NCBI GenBank assembly: GCA_039654915.1
Contig: CM077594.1
Span: 98,222,893 to 98,286,892 of the forward strand
Direction of reading: 5' to 3'
Length of the DNA: 64,000 nucleotides
From: Aquilaria yunnanensis
Taxonomy: Eukaryota > Streptophyta > Magnoliopsida > Malvales > Thymelaeaceae
The position numbers and the translations under genes were made by a program. The notes below the pieces were generated by a model. That model searched no databases. It was not told the origin of the DNA and saw nothing but the letters and a program-made list of their open reading frames with translations. Within the stretch, counting starts at the first letter, position 1, and every line of letters starts with the position of its first letter. Positions 49,669 through 61,639 of the stretch are shown here, in pieces.

Positions 49669-50658
49669 GGGAGAAGGTGCAACTTTATCATTGAATTATT
49701 GGTCATAGAGTGATTTTACCATTGAAATTTTTTTCGTCTTAAATTTACTATTAATCTTTTCTGTTTGAACAAATTTACCACTGTCCATTAAAAAAAAAAC
49801 CATGGTGGCTAACGGAAAGTATAACATGGCACAGGCAATGCTAAATTTGAGGAGTGATGTGGCAAAGAGAACTTTTTTCCGCCCACATTTATCATCCATG
49901 TTTTCTATTGGAGCCATTTTACCATTATATTACTTTGGAGCAATTTTACACACTAACATTTCTCGTTGGTATTGTTTCTTTTTGGGCATTTCCTGGTGAA
50001 GGCGACCTCAAGCTTCTCTTACTCAAATAGGCCATAACCAATAACCAATATAAGCGTGGATACAAGGATAATGATATATACAAGTTACTGGCTCTCAAGA
50101 TGGACAATATCTATACTTCTAACATCTGACCAAAAAAAAAATGGGACTTTCTGAATAAGATGATCAACTTGAAAATAGGTAAGAGGTGTGTTCTTTTCTA
50201 GTATGACTTTTGAAAATTTTCTGTGAATTCATCTCCGGTCACGAATTTTCTCTCAATTCATGAAACACGATGAAAATTTGGACTTCATAGGACATATAAA
50301 TCGCTAATCCTCAACTTATTCTTTCCAAACCCTTGATTTCTAAATTTACTTTCAAAAAAAAAAAAATGTTGATCACAAATTTGCAACAAAAAAAAAATAA
50401 TGGCAAAATCGCTCTATAACCAAATTAGTAGTGGTAAATTCACACCTTTTTCCATCTCTTTGCCACATCACTCTTCCAAACTTAGCATTGTCTTTGCCAT
50501 ATCACAAGTTTCATCAGCCACCACGGCATTTTGTTTAGGACAATGGTAAATTTGCTCCAACAAATAAAAAAATGAATAGTAAATTTGAGGTGAAAAAAAG
50601 TTTGATGGCAAAATCACTATATGTCCAATAGTTCAATGGTAAATTTGCACCTTCTCTC
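49669..50658. mobile_element. Long-TIR MULE-like element with internal end copy
   Basis: The left end is GGGAGAAGGTGCAACTTTA. The right end on the - strand is GAGAGAAGGTGCAAATTTA. The arms match inward about 200 bp (phrases CATTGAACTATTGG, AGTGATTTTGCCAT, GAGTGATGTGGCAAAGAGA). The flanking 9-mers TTTAGACTA (49660-49668) and TTTGGATTA (50659-50667) agree at 7 of 9 positions. A further terminus-like copy sits inside the right arm at about 50401-50455. The element is 990 bp and has no transposase. It lies only about 100 bp from the element at 48756-49564. Confidence 0.8.
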
Positions 50659-50667
50659 TTTGGATTA

Positions 50668-52640
50668 ATGTCTTAATTATCAGTGACCATATATAATCTA
50701 TCCAAGCCCAAAGCTAATTGCACATATGTACGGCTGCTAGCCAGTACCAAATACTATATGTCACTGAATATCGAAAATCAATTCAGCATGTACAGAATAT
50801 ATAGTATATCTCTAGGTCGTTCCCAGCTAGTTCCCAATAATTAATAAGAGTGCTGCTCTAATTTACGCGCACAGAACACTACTTGGAGATAAATTAAATT
50901 AAAGAAAGTAGGAGTAATTGAGATTGATTAATCAATTAATTATTTAATTATTAAATTATAATAAGTGGGAATTAATAATTAAATAGAAAAAGATATATAA
51001 ATTGATAGGTTGGGAACAGTAGGGCATAATTCAATGGAAAGGAGCAGAGAATAATGGTGGGGGATTTAGCTGGAAAATACGGAAAATAATGCATTGTGGA
51101 ATGGTATATATTCGGACTCGGATTGATGTGGTGGGATGGCTGCTGTACGTAAATACAACGTATCCGTATGTATATGGAAATTAAGGGAAGGGACCCTTAC
51201 AAAGTATAGTTTGTTTTTGTGTGTGTGTTTATATATGTAGCTGGCTGGCAGAAGAGAAGTGGGGCGGCCGGCCACTGTAAACACATTACTAGCTACTGTC
51301 ACAAACAAGTGAGATTCGCGTCCATAGCCTGCCTTGTCTCTCTTCCTCCCCACCCCAATCCATGCCCATCTCTATTCAATATTCTTTTCTTAGTTTCTAC
51401 CTTTTTTTGGTTTCTGTTATTGTAGTTTCACGTTGTGTGAGAAGAGCATGAAAACCGTACCTTGAGCAGGTAGGACAGCTAGCTAGCCCTTGCCCTTCCC
51501 TCCTCGATCCATCTCTTACACTTAATTAATCATGGGATCCATCATTGGTCCATTACTAGCTACTTCATTTTATTACAAGTATATCCTAGGGAATCACTCC
51601 CCGTTATTGTTTTCCCTTTTTATTTTAGAAAAATACTGCTACAAAAAAATATTCAATATGTACCCGGAAATGAATCAATGTGAGAGCTTTAGACGAAATA
51701 TCCATCATGCTACCCATCGATGCAAGATTAATTTGTTTTCTTGTGAAAAGTCTCTTATTCCAATTCCCAGCACTCCAAACTCTCAAACCATGCATTTTTT
51801 CCCTTTTGTCTTTTGTATCCTTGTCCACTTTACAGCAAAAGGCTTTACAAAACCCATACTTATTTTCTATGGTACGTTTTATGGAAAAGCTTTGTGAATG
51901 TTGCACTACTCTAGAATAAACCTTTTCCTAACAAAAAAAAAAGTATACGGCGGAAGATGAGACGAAACTCACAACGAGATATTACATGCTAATTTTAGAT
52001 AAAAAATAGACTAAGTGTTAAAGGTAATATGATTAAGCAATTTCTTGTTCAACCAAGGCTCGACGACAATAGAGCCTGTGACTGTATTGGGTACAGCTGC
52101 AACTCCAGGCCTCTCCTGGAGCCACACCGTAATGGGCAACCCAAATAGTTGATCCATTTTGGTCCAAGCCTTGACCCAAATACTAGCAATAATGCTTATC
52201 TGGTCCATGGCCGGCCCAATTGCCCAAACCTTCTCTTTTACAAACATACCATAATCGGGTTTGGGCAGGATTCACACCCACTAAAAGGCAAAAGCCGCTC
52301 AATTCTCTCTGTTCGTACTTAGACTTGGTAAAGAATCTGATGCAGGCGTAATACTTTCTTCCTCAGATGATCAGAAATGGTAGCCAAGATGATTGAGTTT
52401 CCTTACATGTTCCAACCACTCCAGGTTACTTGGCAATCTCTTTTCCTGTTTAATAGTAGCAGCCAACAAGCCCTGAAACAGAACGCACATGGTATCCCAT
52501 TATTAGTTGTATCCTATGATTACAGAGTTCCGGGCAGTTCCAGTTTCAACTGACTTGTTCAACCCCAACTGACTACTTCTGCCCTTAACCACTCACATCT
52601 CCATTGTCCTTAACCAAGCCAGTTTCTCTGACGTTGCAGC
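50668..52640. other. Intergenic upstream of peroxidase gene
   Basis: No gene recognised. The frames at 51532-51897 (+) and 52011-52247 (-) show no family resemblance. The second is somewhat protein-like (WVKAWTKMDQLFGLPITVWL) and could be a decayed transposon frame. Confidence 0.45.
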
Positions 52641-52643
52641 TTC

Positions 52644-52650
52644 TATATAA
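52644..52650 (+). promoter_or_regulatory. TATA box of peroxidase gene
   Basis: TATATAA lies 79 bp upstream of the peroxidase ATG, a normal distance allowing about 45-50 nt of 5' untranslated leader. Confidence 0.65.
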
Positions 52651-52728
52651 ACCCGTTTCCACCTCCATTATTACCCAGACAAAAAGGTTCTTCACTTGTC
52701 TAGCAACTTTAATTACTTTCAGAGATCT

Positions 52729-53944
<1,216 letters not shown>

Positions 53945-54208
53945 CTTGTTTGCTGCGGAAGGACTGATCAATGCCTCTATCTCTATATATATTCGGGCTT
54001 TTGTTCTACAGTACTCTAATTTAATAACTCCTTGAACTTTAGTTCTCGTTTCAATCTCTGTGATAGATTTCTTATTAGTTACAAACACCAGCAAGTTTTT
54101 AGGTATCCAACTTCCATAAAAATAATTAATTAAGCAAAAATGAACCTCGTCGTGCTTAATAAAGTTCTACAATTTCATTAAACCTTAATGAGAAATATAA
54201 TTTGTTTC
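53945..54208. other. Peroxidase 3' region
   Basis: A 3' flank with no further gene. It ends at the 8-bp duplication of the adjacent hAT-like element. Confidence 0.5.
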
Positions 54209-54216
54209 ATAAGCAT

Positions 54217-55044
54217 AAATGTTATAAAAGCCGAGCCGGACCAGACGGTCTGACCTGTCAGATAACGAACCGCTTAAAATGTTGGTCTGGCTATCGGCCC
54301 ATTTAGGGTTTGGCTAAGAACCAGTCAAACTCAAGGAAAAATGCCTACAACTTTTAAACCGTTGAACCTACAAAACCGAGGTCTAAATAATTTATTTAAG
54401 AATTACAAAAATAGGAAAAGAAAAACAAAAAAAATTGCACCCTTCAATGTCAAGGGATAGAGTGTGACTGAAAGTGACTTTGAAATTTGTCTGTTTAGAA
54501 CTATGATTGCCATTGCCATTCATCTTTTTCATTTTGTTACTCATGACTCGGTTAAGCATGCGGTTTGTGACTTCGTGCTCACAGTTCTGCTCATCACCAC
54601 CCTGCTCAATGTTGCCTACCTACCGGCTCAAACCTTGCACTACTGTCAATGTAGGTCCAATGGTGAGCGATTTTTGATAGTTTTTCAGGGGGCCCTTGCA
54701 TATTGTACAAAGAAATAGGAGAAGTTTTCTGAGAAAATGGAAAAAGTAGAAGAAAGAAAATGCTTAGAGGCGAAGGAGAGAACCAGGGAAGCATGCAGCG
54801 GCTTAGGAATTTAGGTTTGCAATGTGAAAGTTTATATTAGGTTAAATATCAACTTGGTCCTTGTTTTGTTTGCATATTTTTCCTTTAAGGTTCTATCTTT
54901 TTGTTGTTGACAATAAACACACTTCTAGTTTTTAGAATACAAATACAAAGTGTATTTGACCCAGCAGTTCAAGCAGTTAAACTGGTTAAACCGTAACCCA
55001 AAACCTTTTGCGGTTTAAGTAACGGCTCGGGTTTTAAAACATTG
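54217..55044. mobile_element. hAT-like non-autonomous element, 8-bp duplication
   Basis: The left end is AAATGTTATAAAAGCCGAGCC. The right end on the - strand is CAATGTTTTAAAACCCGAGCC. They are inverted with few mismatches over about 20 bp, and more distant GGTTTAA-type pairs continue inward. A perfect 8-bp duplication, ATAAGCAT, flanks both ends (54209-54216 and 55045-55052), the hallmark of hAT insertion. The element is 828 bp with no transposase recognised. It begins about 270 bp after the peroxidase stop codon. Confidence 0.87.
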
Positions 55045-55099
55045 ATAAGCATGCATGATGCAAGCTTACGCCGAGAAATTCAGTGATTGCATATATAAG

Positions 55100-56198
55100 G
55101 GGTAAAATCCATATGTAGTCCCCTAACTTTAAGGATCGTCCTAATGTGGTCCCTTAACTCAAAAAGTGGCTCTTAAAGTCCCCTAACTCAACTTAAGTGT
55201 CCTATTTTGGTCCCTACCATCAATTCAGGCGTTATTTCAGACGGAAATTGCCTACGTGGCACCTAAACTGCCACATAGCATCCTATTTTATGGCAATAAG
55301 TGATGAGACTGAAAGAATAATAAACCTTAGGTTAGATTTGACACAACAAATAATTTCAGGGACTTAAAAAGTTGATAACCCTAATTTCATTTTCTTCCCC
55401 AACTCTCACCGCCCGCCGCCTGCCGCCCGCCATTTTCGCCCGCGATTTGCTCTCCTGCCGCAAACCCCGCCTTAATTTCTCCATCTCACCACCTCCGCCA
55501 TCTCCGGCCATTTCTCCGACGCCCTTTCACAGCATCGGATCGCTATCTACAGCAGCTTCAGCATTCCGGGGGCGGCGCTCCTCTGCACTGATATCTCAAC
55601 GTCGAAAATCTCCGCCGTCCATTCCTCTCTCACAGCCCTGTGGACCCAGCTCCCGAGATCGACGCCGTTCACACCCGGCGGCGCGACGTACGACGAGACC
55701 CGACCCGTTAGCAGTTCTAGGAGTAGGATCCCGTAGCTCCAGACGTCCGATTTTCGGGAGAGCCGTTTGGCCGATTGGTACTCCGGCGACTTGTAGGCGA
55801 CCATCCGTTGGATGGCGGCCGGCAGGGCGACGAGAGTGTTGAGGGCGTAATCAGAGACAAGAAAACGGCGGGCGGCGGGCAGCGGGCGGTGAGAGTTGGG
55901 GAAGAAAATGAAATTAAGGTTATCAACTTTTTAAGTCCCTGAAATTATTTGTTGTGTCAAATCTAACCGAAGGTTTATTATTCTTTCAGTCTCATCACTT
56001 ATTGCCATAAAATAGGATGCCATGTGGCAGTTTAGGTGCCACGTAGGCAATTTTCGTCTGAAATAACGCCTGAACTGACGGTAGGGACCAAAATAGGACA
56101 CTTAAGTTGAGTTAGGGGACTTTAAGAACCACTTTTTGAGTTAAGGGACCACATTAGGACGATCCTTAAAGTTAGGGGACTACATATGGATTTTACCC
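55100..56198. mobile_element. Pack-MULE carrying a receptor-kinase fragment
   Basis: Inverted repeats of 338 bp each (55100-55437 and 55861-56198) start GGGTAAAATCCATATGTAG and differ only at scattered bases. They are flanked by a perfect 10-bp duplication CATATATAAG (55090-55099 and 56199-56208), close to the 9-bp norm for Mutator-like elements. The 423-bp interior is GC-rich, unlike the surroundings, and encodes on the - strand the C-terminal kinase lobe of a receptor kinase. It has no transposase. Gene capture by a non-autonomous MULE is the direct explanation. Near-identical TIRs suggest a recent insertion. Confidence 0.94.
55472..55858 (-). pseudogene. Captured LRR receptor-like kinase C-lobe fragment
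   Basis: The - strand reads from SDYALNTL through MVAYKSPEYQSAKR (kinase subdomain VIII), DVWSYGILLLELLTGR (subdomain IX), WVHRAVREEWTAEIFDVE, then MLKLL. An in-frame TAG at 55547-55549 follows, then IAIRCCERASEKWPEMAEVV (subdomain XI) and a stop. This is the end of the kinase domain of LRR-III-type (PRK/inactive receptor kinase) proteins. The N-lobe, ATP-binding loop and receptor part are missing. The fragment lies wholly between the two TIRs and cannot encode a working kinase. Any transcript could act as antisense to the parent gene. The parent is not in this window. Confidence 0.9.
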
Positions 56199-56208
56199 CA
56201 TATATAAG

Positions 56209-57020
56209 ATATATATATATATGAACAAGAAAAATCATTGTAACACCACTTTATTTCATTATTGGTCTCACATTTTTTTTTCTAGTGGATGAAATCATCA
56301 CTTTAAATTTAATTAAGTAAAAAATATTATTTTACATAAAATTAATTAACCAGCAATATAAATATAATTTTTTGTAAAAGTAGATTACCTTTATTCGAAT
56401 GAGTTTAATGATGCCCATATTTTTTTATATTTCTTATTTTAGGTGATTGCAATTTTTTTTAATACTCAAAATCAAAGACAATAGATAAAATAAATGATCA
56501 AAGAAGAACAAAAAGATCTTACCCTGCCACCCTTCTTTCCTGACAATCCATTTAACACAGCTAATGCAGGATTTTACCACTTCTACCAGTTTAATTTTAA
56601 AATTCTACACCTGTTTGAAATCCAAAGAAAAGACAATGCCTGAACATCACATAGAATGTGTACCTTTGATTTTTTTTCCTGTTTGAAAATAACAATTCAT
56701 TTATTTTTTTTTTGATAGGATAACAATTCATTTTTATTCCTCCAAATCGCCTAAGCCGAAATCCTTAAGACTGCTTCCATGCTTTCTTCTGATCTTTTTT
56801 TAGATTCCGACCTGAAGCTTCATTCAGTATTTCCTTCACCATTGGATCTAATACTCTGTCAACTTGCCCCCACAAAACATACCAAGGTTCAGATATACGA
56901 TGCAAATACTGTTACGAGACCTGAGACCTCCATCATGTGTTTACTTGTCCAACAAGGAAATGTGTTTGTGTCGATAAGCAAGATAGGACGGAGAGATAGA
57001 CTTTTATGATTTTTATTTTT
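56209..57020. other. Intergenic, no gene recognised
   Basis: AT-rich DNA. The frame at 56779-57009 has no family resemblance. Confidence 0.5.
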
Positions 57021-57590
57021 TGTTGATTAGGATAATTGTGCTAAGGCTCTTAGCCGGTTAACTTTCGGTCACATGTGTTTTTTGCTTATTGTATAAACAC
57101 CATGTACACAAGTGTGTCGTACATATAGGAAATACAAGTAAGCCATTTTTACATGGTATCAGAGCAATGATCCAACATTAAAAATGTCGACAAACCCTAC
57201 ACTTTCTTCATCTATTTTCACGAGCTCTTCCTCTATTGTAAGCCTTTTCCAAGACCCAAGTTCACCCTACTTTCTTACCTCTGCAGATTACACCACGGCC
57301 TCTTTTATTTCTATATTTCTTGACGAAAACAACTATTCCAGATGGAGGAGACCAATTCTAAGATTCTACATAGCAAGAACAAAATTGTTGGACTTATGAA
57401 TAGAAACCTACTGAAACTAGAAGAAAATACTATTGAGTTGCTTGCATGGAACAAGTATGACGGGTTGGTTCTTGTGTGGCTCATGAATTTTATCAATGTG
57501 AACCTTCAAGACTTAATAGCTTATCACAATTCTACATTGGAATTATGGTGTGACTTAGAATATAGATTCGGCCATATGAATTAACTGGTC
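57021..57590 (+). mobile_element. Copia fragment: LTR, primer site and partial gag
   Basis: A 133-bp candidate LTR (57021-57153) starts TGTTGATTAGG and ends TTTTTACA. It is directly followed by the primer-binding site TGGTATCAGAGC (57154-57165). A gag frame begins at 57184 with Ser-rich sequence, then SPYFLTSADY and FLDENNYSRWRRPILRFYIA. After a frameshift near 57345-57390 it continues as NKIVGLMNRN through NVNLQDLIAYHNS and LWCDLEYRFGHMN. This is the Copia gag (UBN2/Retrotran_gag-type) N-terminal half. Zinc knuckle, pol and right LTR were not found, so it is a 5' remnant. It is a different family from the element at 4945. Confidence 0.85.
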
Positions 57591-59141
57591 AACCTTTGCT
57601 GAAGTTATGATTTTTGCGACAATTGCTTTTTACCTTATTCTCAGTGGTCACAACCTTTCATTGCAATAGAACATCTTTTTGTACTGTTTGAACGAATTGA
57701 CTTCTCATAGATTCTGAACAAAAGGAAAAAAGTCAGAAAAAAATGTATGAGTGATCATTCGATTAATTCAGTTAAAACTGAACCAAAATTTTCAATTTTT
57801 TATTATAACAAACCAAATTAATATAATATAATGATAGAACTAAAGCAAAATCGAATCAAATTTTTTTAGTTCGGTTTGATTTCAAATTGAAATACTAACT
57901 CTGATTTCTAATCCAATGAATAAAATGTAAAACTAAAATATATGTACCTTTGTTAACTATTTAAAAAGAAATAGATAATCAATTTGGGTTTGAGCCAAAA
58001 ATTGCTCATCCTTTATGGATCTGCGATTTCATCCAAATTCTCCATGAATCTCTTCCTTAAGTGGTTTTTCTATCACTGGACCAAGAGCCTCAACATTTCT
58101 CCCTCCTTCCACAGTGCCACCTTAACCTCTTTTTTCTATTTTCTTATTTATAGCAAACTTCGAAGCCTTCTCCTCCTCCTTGGCCAACGTTTTCTCCTCA
58201 GTAGTCTTCTTTGCTTAGGAGCAAATGAAGGTCCTTCTCGGCAATGGGCTTCTCAATGCCTTCTGGATACCATCGGCCATATCAGTGGCCAAACCCCTTT
58301 TCATCATCACTGTCATGCTTCATTGATTATTTTTTTCTCCCTAGTTTAAGTGGCCAAACCCCTTTTCATCGTCACCGTTGTGTTTCACCAACCTTTGCTA
58401 AGTTGGTGGCAACTAGCCATTACTAAATTAGTGACGGTTGGCCTTTAGTAGTTAATGGCCATTTTTAATGACGACAAGCGTCACTTGGCCTATTTGCGCT
58501 GATTCTTATCACTAGCTTTCTTTTCTTCTTTTTCCCATTCACATACAACAAATAAAAAACATGGTGTCTTCATGGATCACCACAATATTTTTTACCCGAA
58601 ACAAATCTGTTGAGTAGCCCAATGCTCTGTGTTTAATACTTGAAGGCTCGACCTTATCCAACAGATTCATCTCACAAATATCAAACCAAATACCTTAAGT
58701 CTTTCTTCAAGAAACCATGCCCGCTTTGTCATTCTTGGGAAGCCAATAAATTACAACTAATGCTTCATTCTTCAGAAAATTTTGTTATTAATAGTGCTTA
58801 GAGGTAATCATCCAAAATGAAAGTTGCAGCTTAGGTTTCGTAGAATTAGTGGACAACCTAAAATTCATTACAAAACTTCTATCCCCTTTTGTTACTCAGC
58901 GTTGGAAGCTAAGCTCAAAGGACTTCCAGAAGCTTGCTAGACAGCATGCAATCTCCTTATTCTTAACACTACTTTTTGTGTCAGATTGTATTCAGATTTT
59001 GCATGCATTATGAGGATTTCTTCCTTTAGCACCATGTATGTTGCACATGGTCCAGCAAATCAAATTAATACTAGAGTCTCCTCATCAAGGCTCAGGGGCA
59101 ATCATTCTTAGCAAAAAAAGTTGTAGCAGCACACTAAATTA
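57591..59141. other. Intergenic with short direct repeats
   Basis: No gene recognised. AGTGGCCAAACCCCTTTTCATC occurs twice (about 58283 and 58349), 65-66 bp apart. A Lys/Glu-rich reading on the - strand near 58100-58200 (AKKTTEEKTLAKEEEKASK) is low complexity and unassigned. Confidence 0.45.
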
Positions 59142-59302
59142 TGGCTCTGTTTGGGAACAACTTTTGTAATTAGTGGTAGAGTTTTGGATAATTTATTTAA
59201 CGGTTATGATGAAAACGCTAAAGCTAAAAGCTAAAAGCTACTGTTGGATAACTTTTTCAAAACTCTAACGCTAATCACCAACGCTAATACCAAACGGGGC
59301 CT
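59142..59302. mobile_element. hAT-like MITE
   Basis: The left end is TGGCTCTGTTTGGGAACAAC. The right end on the - strand is TAGGCCCCGTTTGGTATTAG. Both resemble the GGCCCCGTTTGG terminus common in plant hAT MITEs. The arms fold back (GTAATTAGTGGTAGAGTTTT pairs with AAAACTCTAACGCTAATCAC). The 8-bp flanks agree only partly. The element is about 161 bp and non-coding. Confidence 0.7.
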
Positions 59303-59337
59303 ATAGTTTTTTCCTCCTGTAGCTTGTAGTGTATATG

Positions 59338-59357
59338 TACACACACACACACACACA
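59338..59357 (+). repeat. (AC)n microsatellite
   Basis: An AC dinucleotide run of about ten units. Confidence 0.9.
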
Positions 59358-59501
59358 TGTATATACTTCTAGGCTAGGTTTATTTTGTTATCATATCTGC
59401 TATGCTCTTAATCATATTGCCTATGTGTATATGTTTTAGGTGGTCGACATGGGTCAACATGCTTATACTATTAGGCTTCACATATTTTTTAATTATAAAT
59501 A

Positions 59502-59940
59502 TTAAACCCTAAATAAAAATCTTAAACCCTAAACTCACATCCAATACCTTAATCCCTAATTCAATACCTGTAAACTCTAAAAAAACTCTAAATTCTAATT
59601 ATATACCCCTAAGCCCTAAAAAATCTCAAACCCTAAACCTTAAAAAAACTCTAAACCCTAACAAACCCTAAACCTTATAAAAATCTCAAACCTTAAACCC
59701 TAATTCAATACCCTAACCTTAGTTCTGTATCCCTAAACACTAATTTCAAACCCTAAATCCTAATCCATAATTCAATACCCTTAAACCCTAAAAAGTCCTA
59801 AATCCTAATTTTATATCCTTAAATCCTAAAAAATCACAAACTCTAAACAAAAAAAAAAACCCTAAACCTTAAACCCTAAAATAATCCCAAATCCTTATAC
59901 CCTAAAAAACCCTAAAACTAAAAAATGTCAAACCATAAAT
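59502..59940 (-). repeat. Degenerate telomere-like AAACCCT array
   Basis: Some 25-30 exact or near AAACCCTA units interspersed with AATT-rich spacers over about 440 bp. On the - strand these read TTTAGGG. It lies next to a CACTA-type right end at 60179-60183, paralleling the array inside the 9.3-kb CACTA element. Confidence 0.88.
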
Positions 59941-60183
59941 CAACTTAACCTCTAAAGAGTGACTATAGTCAAATTGGGCACCAAGCAAACCAAATTAAGT
60001 ATGACTATAGTTAAATTGGACATCAAACCTACCAGCTAAAGGACAACTGCAATGTAGGCTATTGACATTTTCATTCGCTAGCTAAAGGACACCATTTTTA
60101 TGCCAATTGAACAGCAACTACAATAGCTAGCAACTGACATTCAGTCACCTACTTCAGTCGGGATCTTGCATTTTCTTGTAGTG
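59941..60183. mobile_element. Right end of a CACTA element
   Basis: The sequence ends ATCTTGCATTTTCTTGTAGTG, whose inverse is CACTACAAGAAAATGC, a typical plant CACTA terminus. It is followed by ACA at 60184-60186. The preceding 240 bp holds short repeats (GACTATAGT(C/T)AAATTGG twice, and GCTAGC / TTCAGTC motifs) like a subterminal zone. No matching left end with a preceding ACA was found in the window, so the element is truncated or its left end is decayed. The telomere-like array may belong to it. Confidence 0.7.
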
Positions 60184-61639
60184 ACATAAAAATTGACTCT
60201 CTCTCTCTCAAACATCCGTCAATAAAATAAAATCTTGTAAAACTTTTAGAATATCTAATATTACTCATTTATCATAGAACTTCTTTCAAATTTGAGACCT
60301 TTTTAAGCATTCAAGTCTTCTAATTATGAGTAAAAATAATTTTACAATAATGCTATGTACACCACCAATGGCGACAAAAAAAATGCACCACCTGCCACAT
60401 CACTCTTGCCATGTCACTTTTTTTTCTGCAAAAGGATGAAAAAAAATTACAATTTTTGACAAAATAAAAACTAATTGTTTACGTTTTAACAATAAAATCC
60501 CTAATCCCAATAGCATTCATCGTGAAGCACAGAAATCCCTAATCGCAATAGTATTCATCATGAAGCTCAGGAAGACATTAACGGAACTTCTTTCAAGCCA
60601 AGCAAATTCATGGTAAGGTAGTTTGCCCATAACTATTGAACTTATTTTTCTCTGATGATGCTACTGCTTAGGATGGCCTTTGATTCTACCATGCTTTGTT
60701 ATCTAGTTTTTTTGCTGTTCTCTTTCAGTCTAGTTACACTGTTGTTCTTTCTCTTCAATTGAAACCAATTGTTATAGTCCTTGCTAAAGTGTAGTCACAA
60801 CAATGCAAAGGAACATAAATAAAGCACCAGGTATATACTAAAAGCAAACAAGTGGACTTTGAATATAAACATTAAGGCATCAATTGTTTGCAAGGTTTAA
60901 CTTAGCCCATTAAGCACAAGTGACTGCCAACGTACTAGACCATTTAGGAGAAAAATAAGATGACAATAAATAGTTCAAACATGCTTGTAATCATGATTGA
61001 TAGCAAACAGTCTAGTGTTGTGGTGCTTTTGAACCATAACAAGGGTAACTAAAGGCTGATAGTTTGGCTCCAAAGAGGTACATGCCTGAAATTAAGTTAA
61101 ATGAATTTATAGCCGAGGTTTAAATATTGGTCTAATATTAATTAAATCAAGGGGTTAAGCTACAAGATCATTAGTATAAGAGCATAGAGCAACCATACCT
61201 TTCGTATAAAATTAAGTTCATATAACAATTTTTTATAGAATTGGCCTCCACTAACATAATCTCTATACATATAAATAACAAGTGATCAAATTTAAGTTGA
61301 TGGTATGAGTTGGAAAATAAGTGTTGATCACGTCCTTATATATAAAGTAGCATGTAGAATGAATTGATGCAATTAAGCAGCATCTTCTTTCTGTCATTAA
61401 ATAACATAAAGGCCACTATTTATTAAAAGTGAAAAAAGAAAAAAAAAATGAATGGGAAAAAAAAATGGATAAGAAAGTGTAAGTGGCTGCTTGGGCATAT
61501 TGTTAATTCATCATTTTTTTTGCTAAACCAGGTTTGTACACAATGATTTTCATTTTACTATCAGTTTTTATGATGAGCTTACAGGTATAATGCTTATTAT
61601 TAATGCTAACATGTCTATGTTTCTCTAGAGTAACAGAAA
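60184..61639. other. Intergenic with a 38-bp tandem duplication
   Basis: No gene. The 38-bp unit starting AAATCCCTAATCCCAATAGC at 60495-60532 is repeated directly at 60533-60570 with 4 mismatches. The rest is AT-rich. Confidence 0.55.

Noticed and set aside
51532..51897. 121-residue + strand frame upstream of the peroxidase
   Set aside because: Phe/Ile-rich translation of AT-rich DNA with an overlapping open frame on the opposite strand and no conserved motif.
55372..55842. 156-residue open frame on the + strand (and a similar one on the - strand at 55717-55926)
   Set aside because: They begin in the inverted arms of the Pack-MULE, which is why both start with the same residues, and they run antisense to the kinase fragment. 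The composition is Pro/Arg/Ser from GC-rich DNA.
58090..58270. Lys/Glu-rich - strand reading resembling a histone H2B tail
   Set aside because: Low-complexity charge pattern only. No histone-fold sequence follows and the frame is broken.
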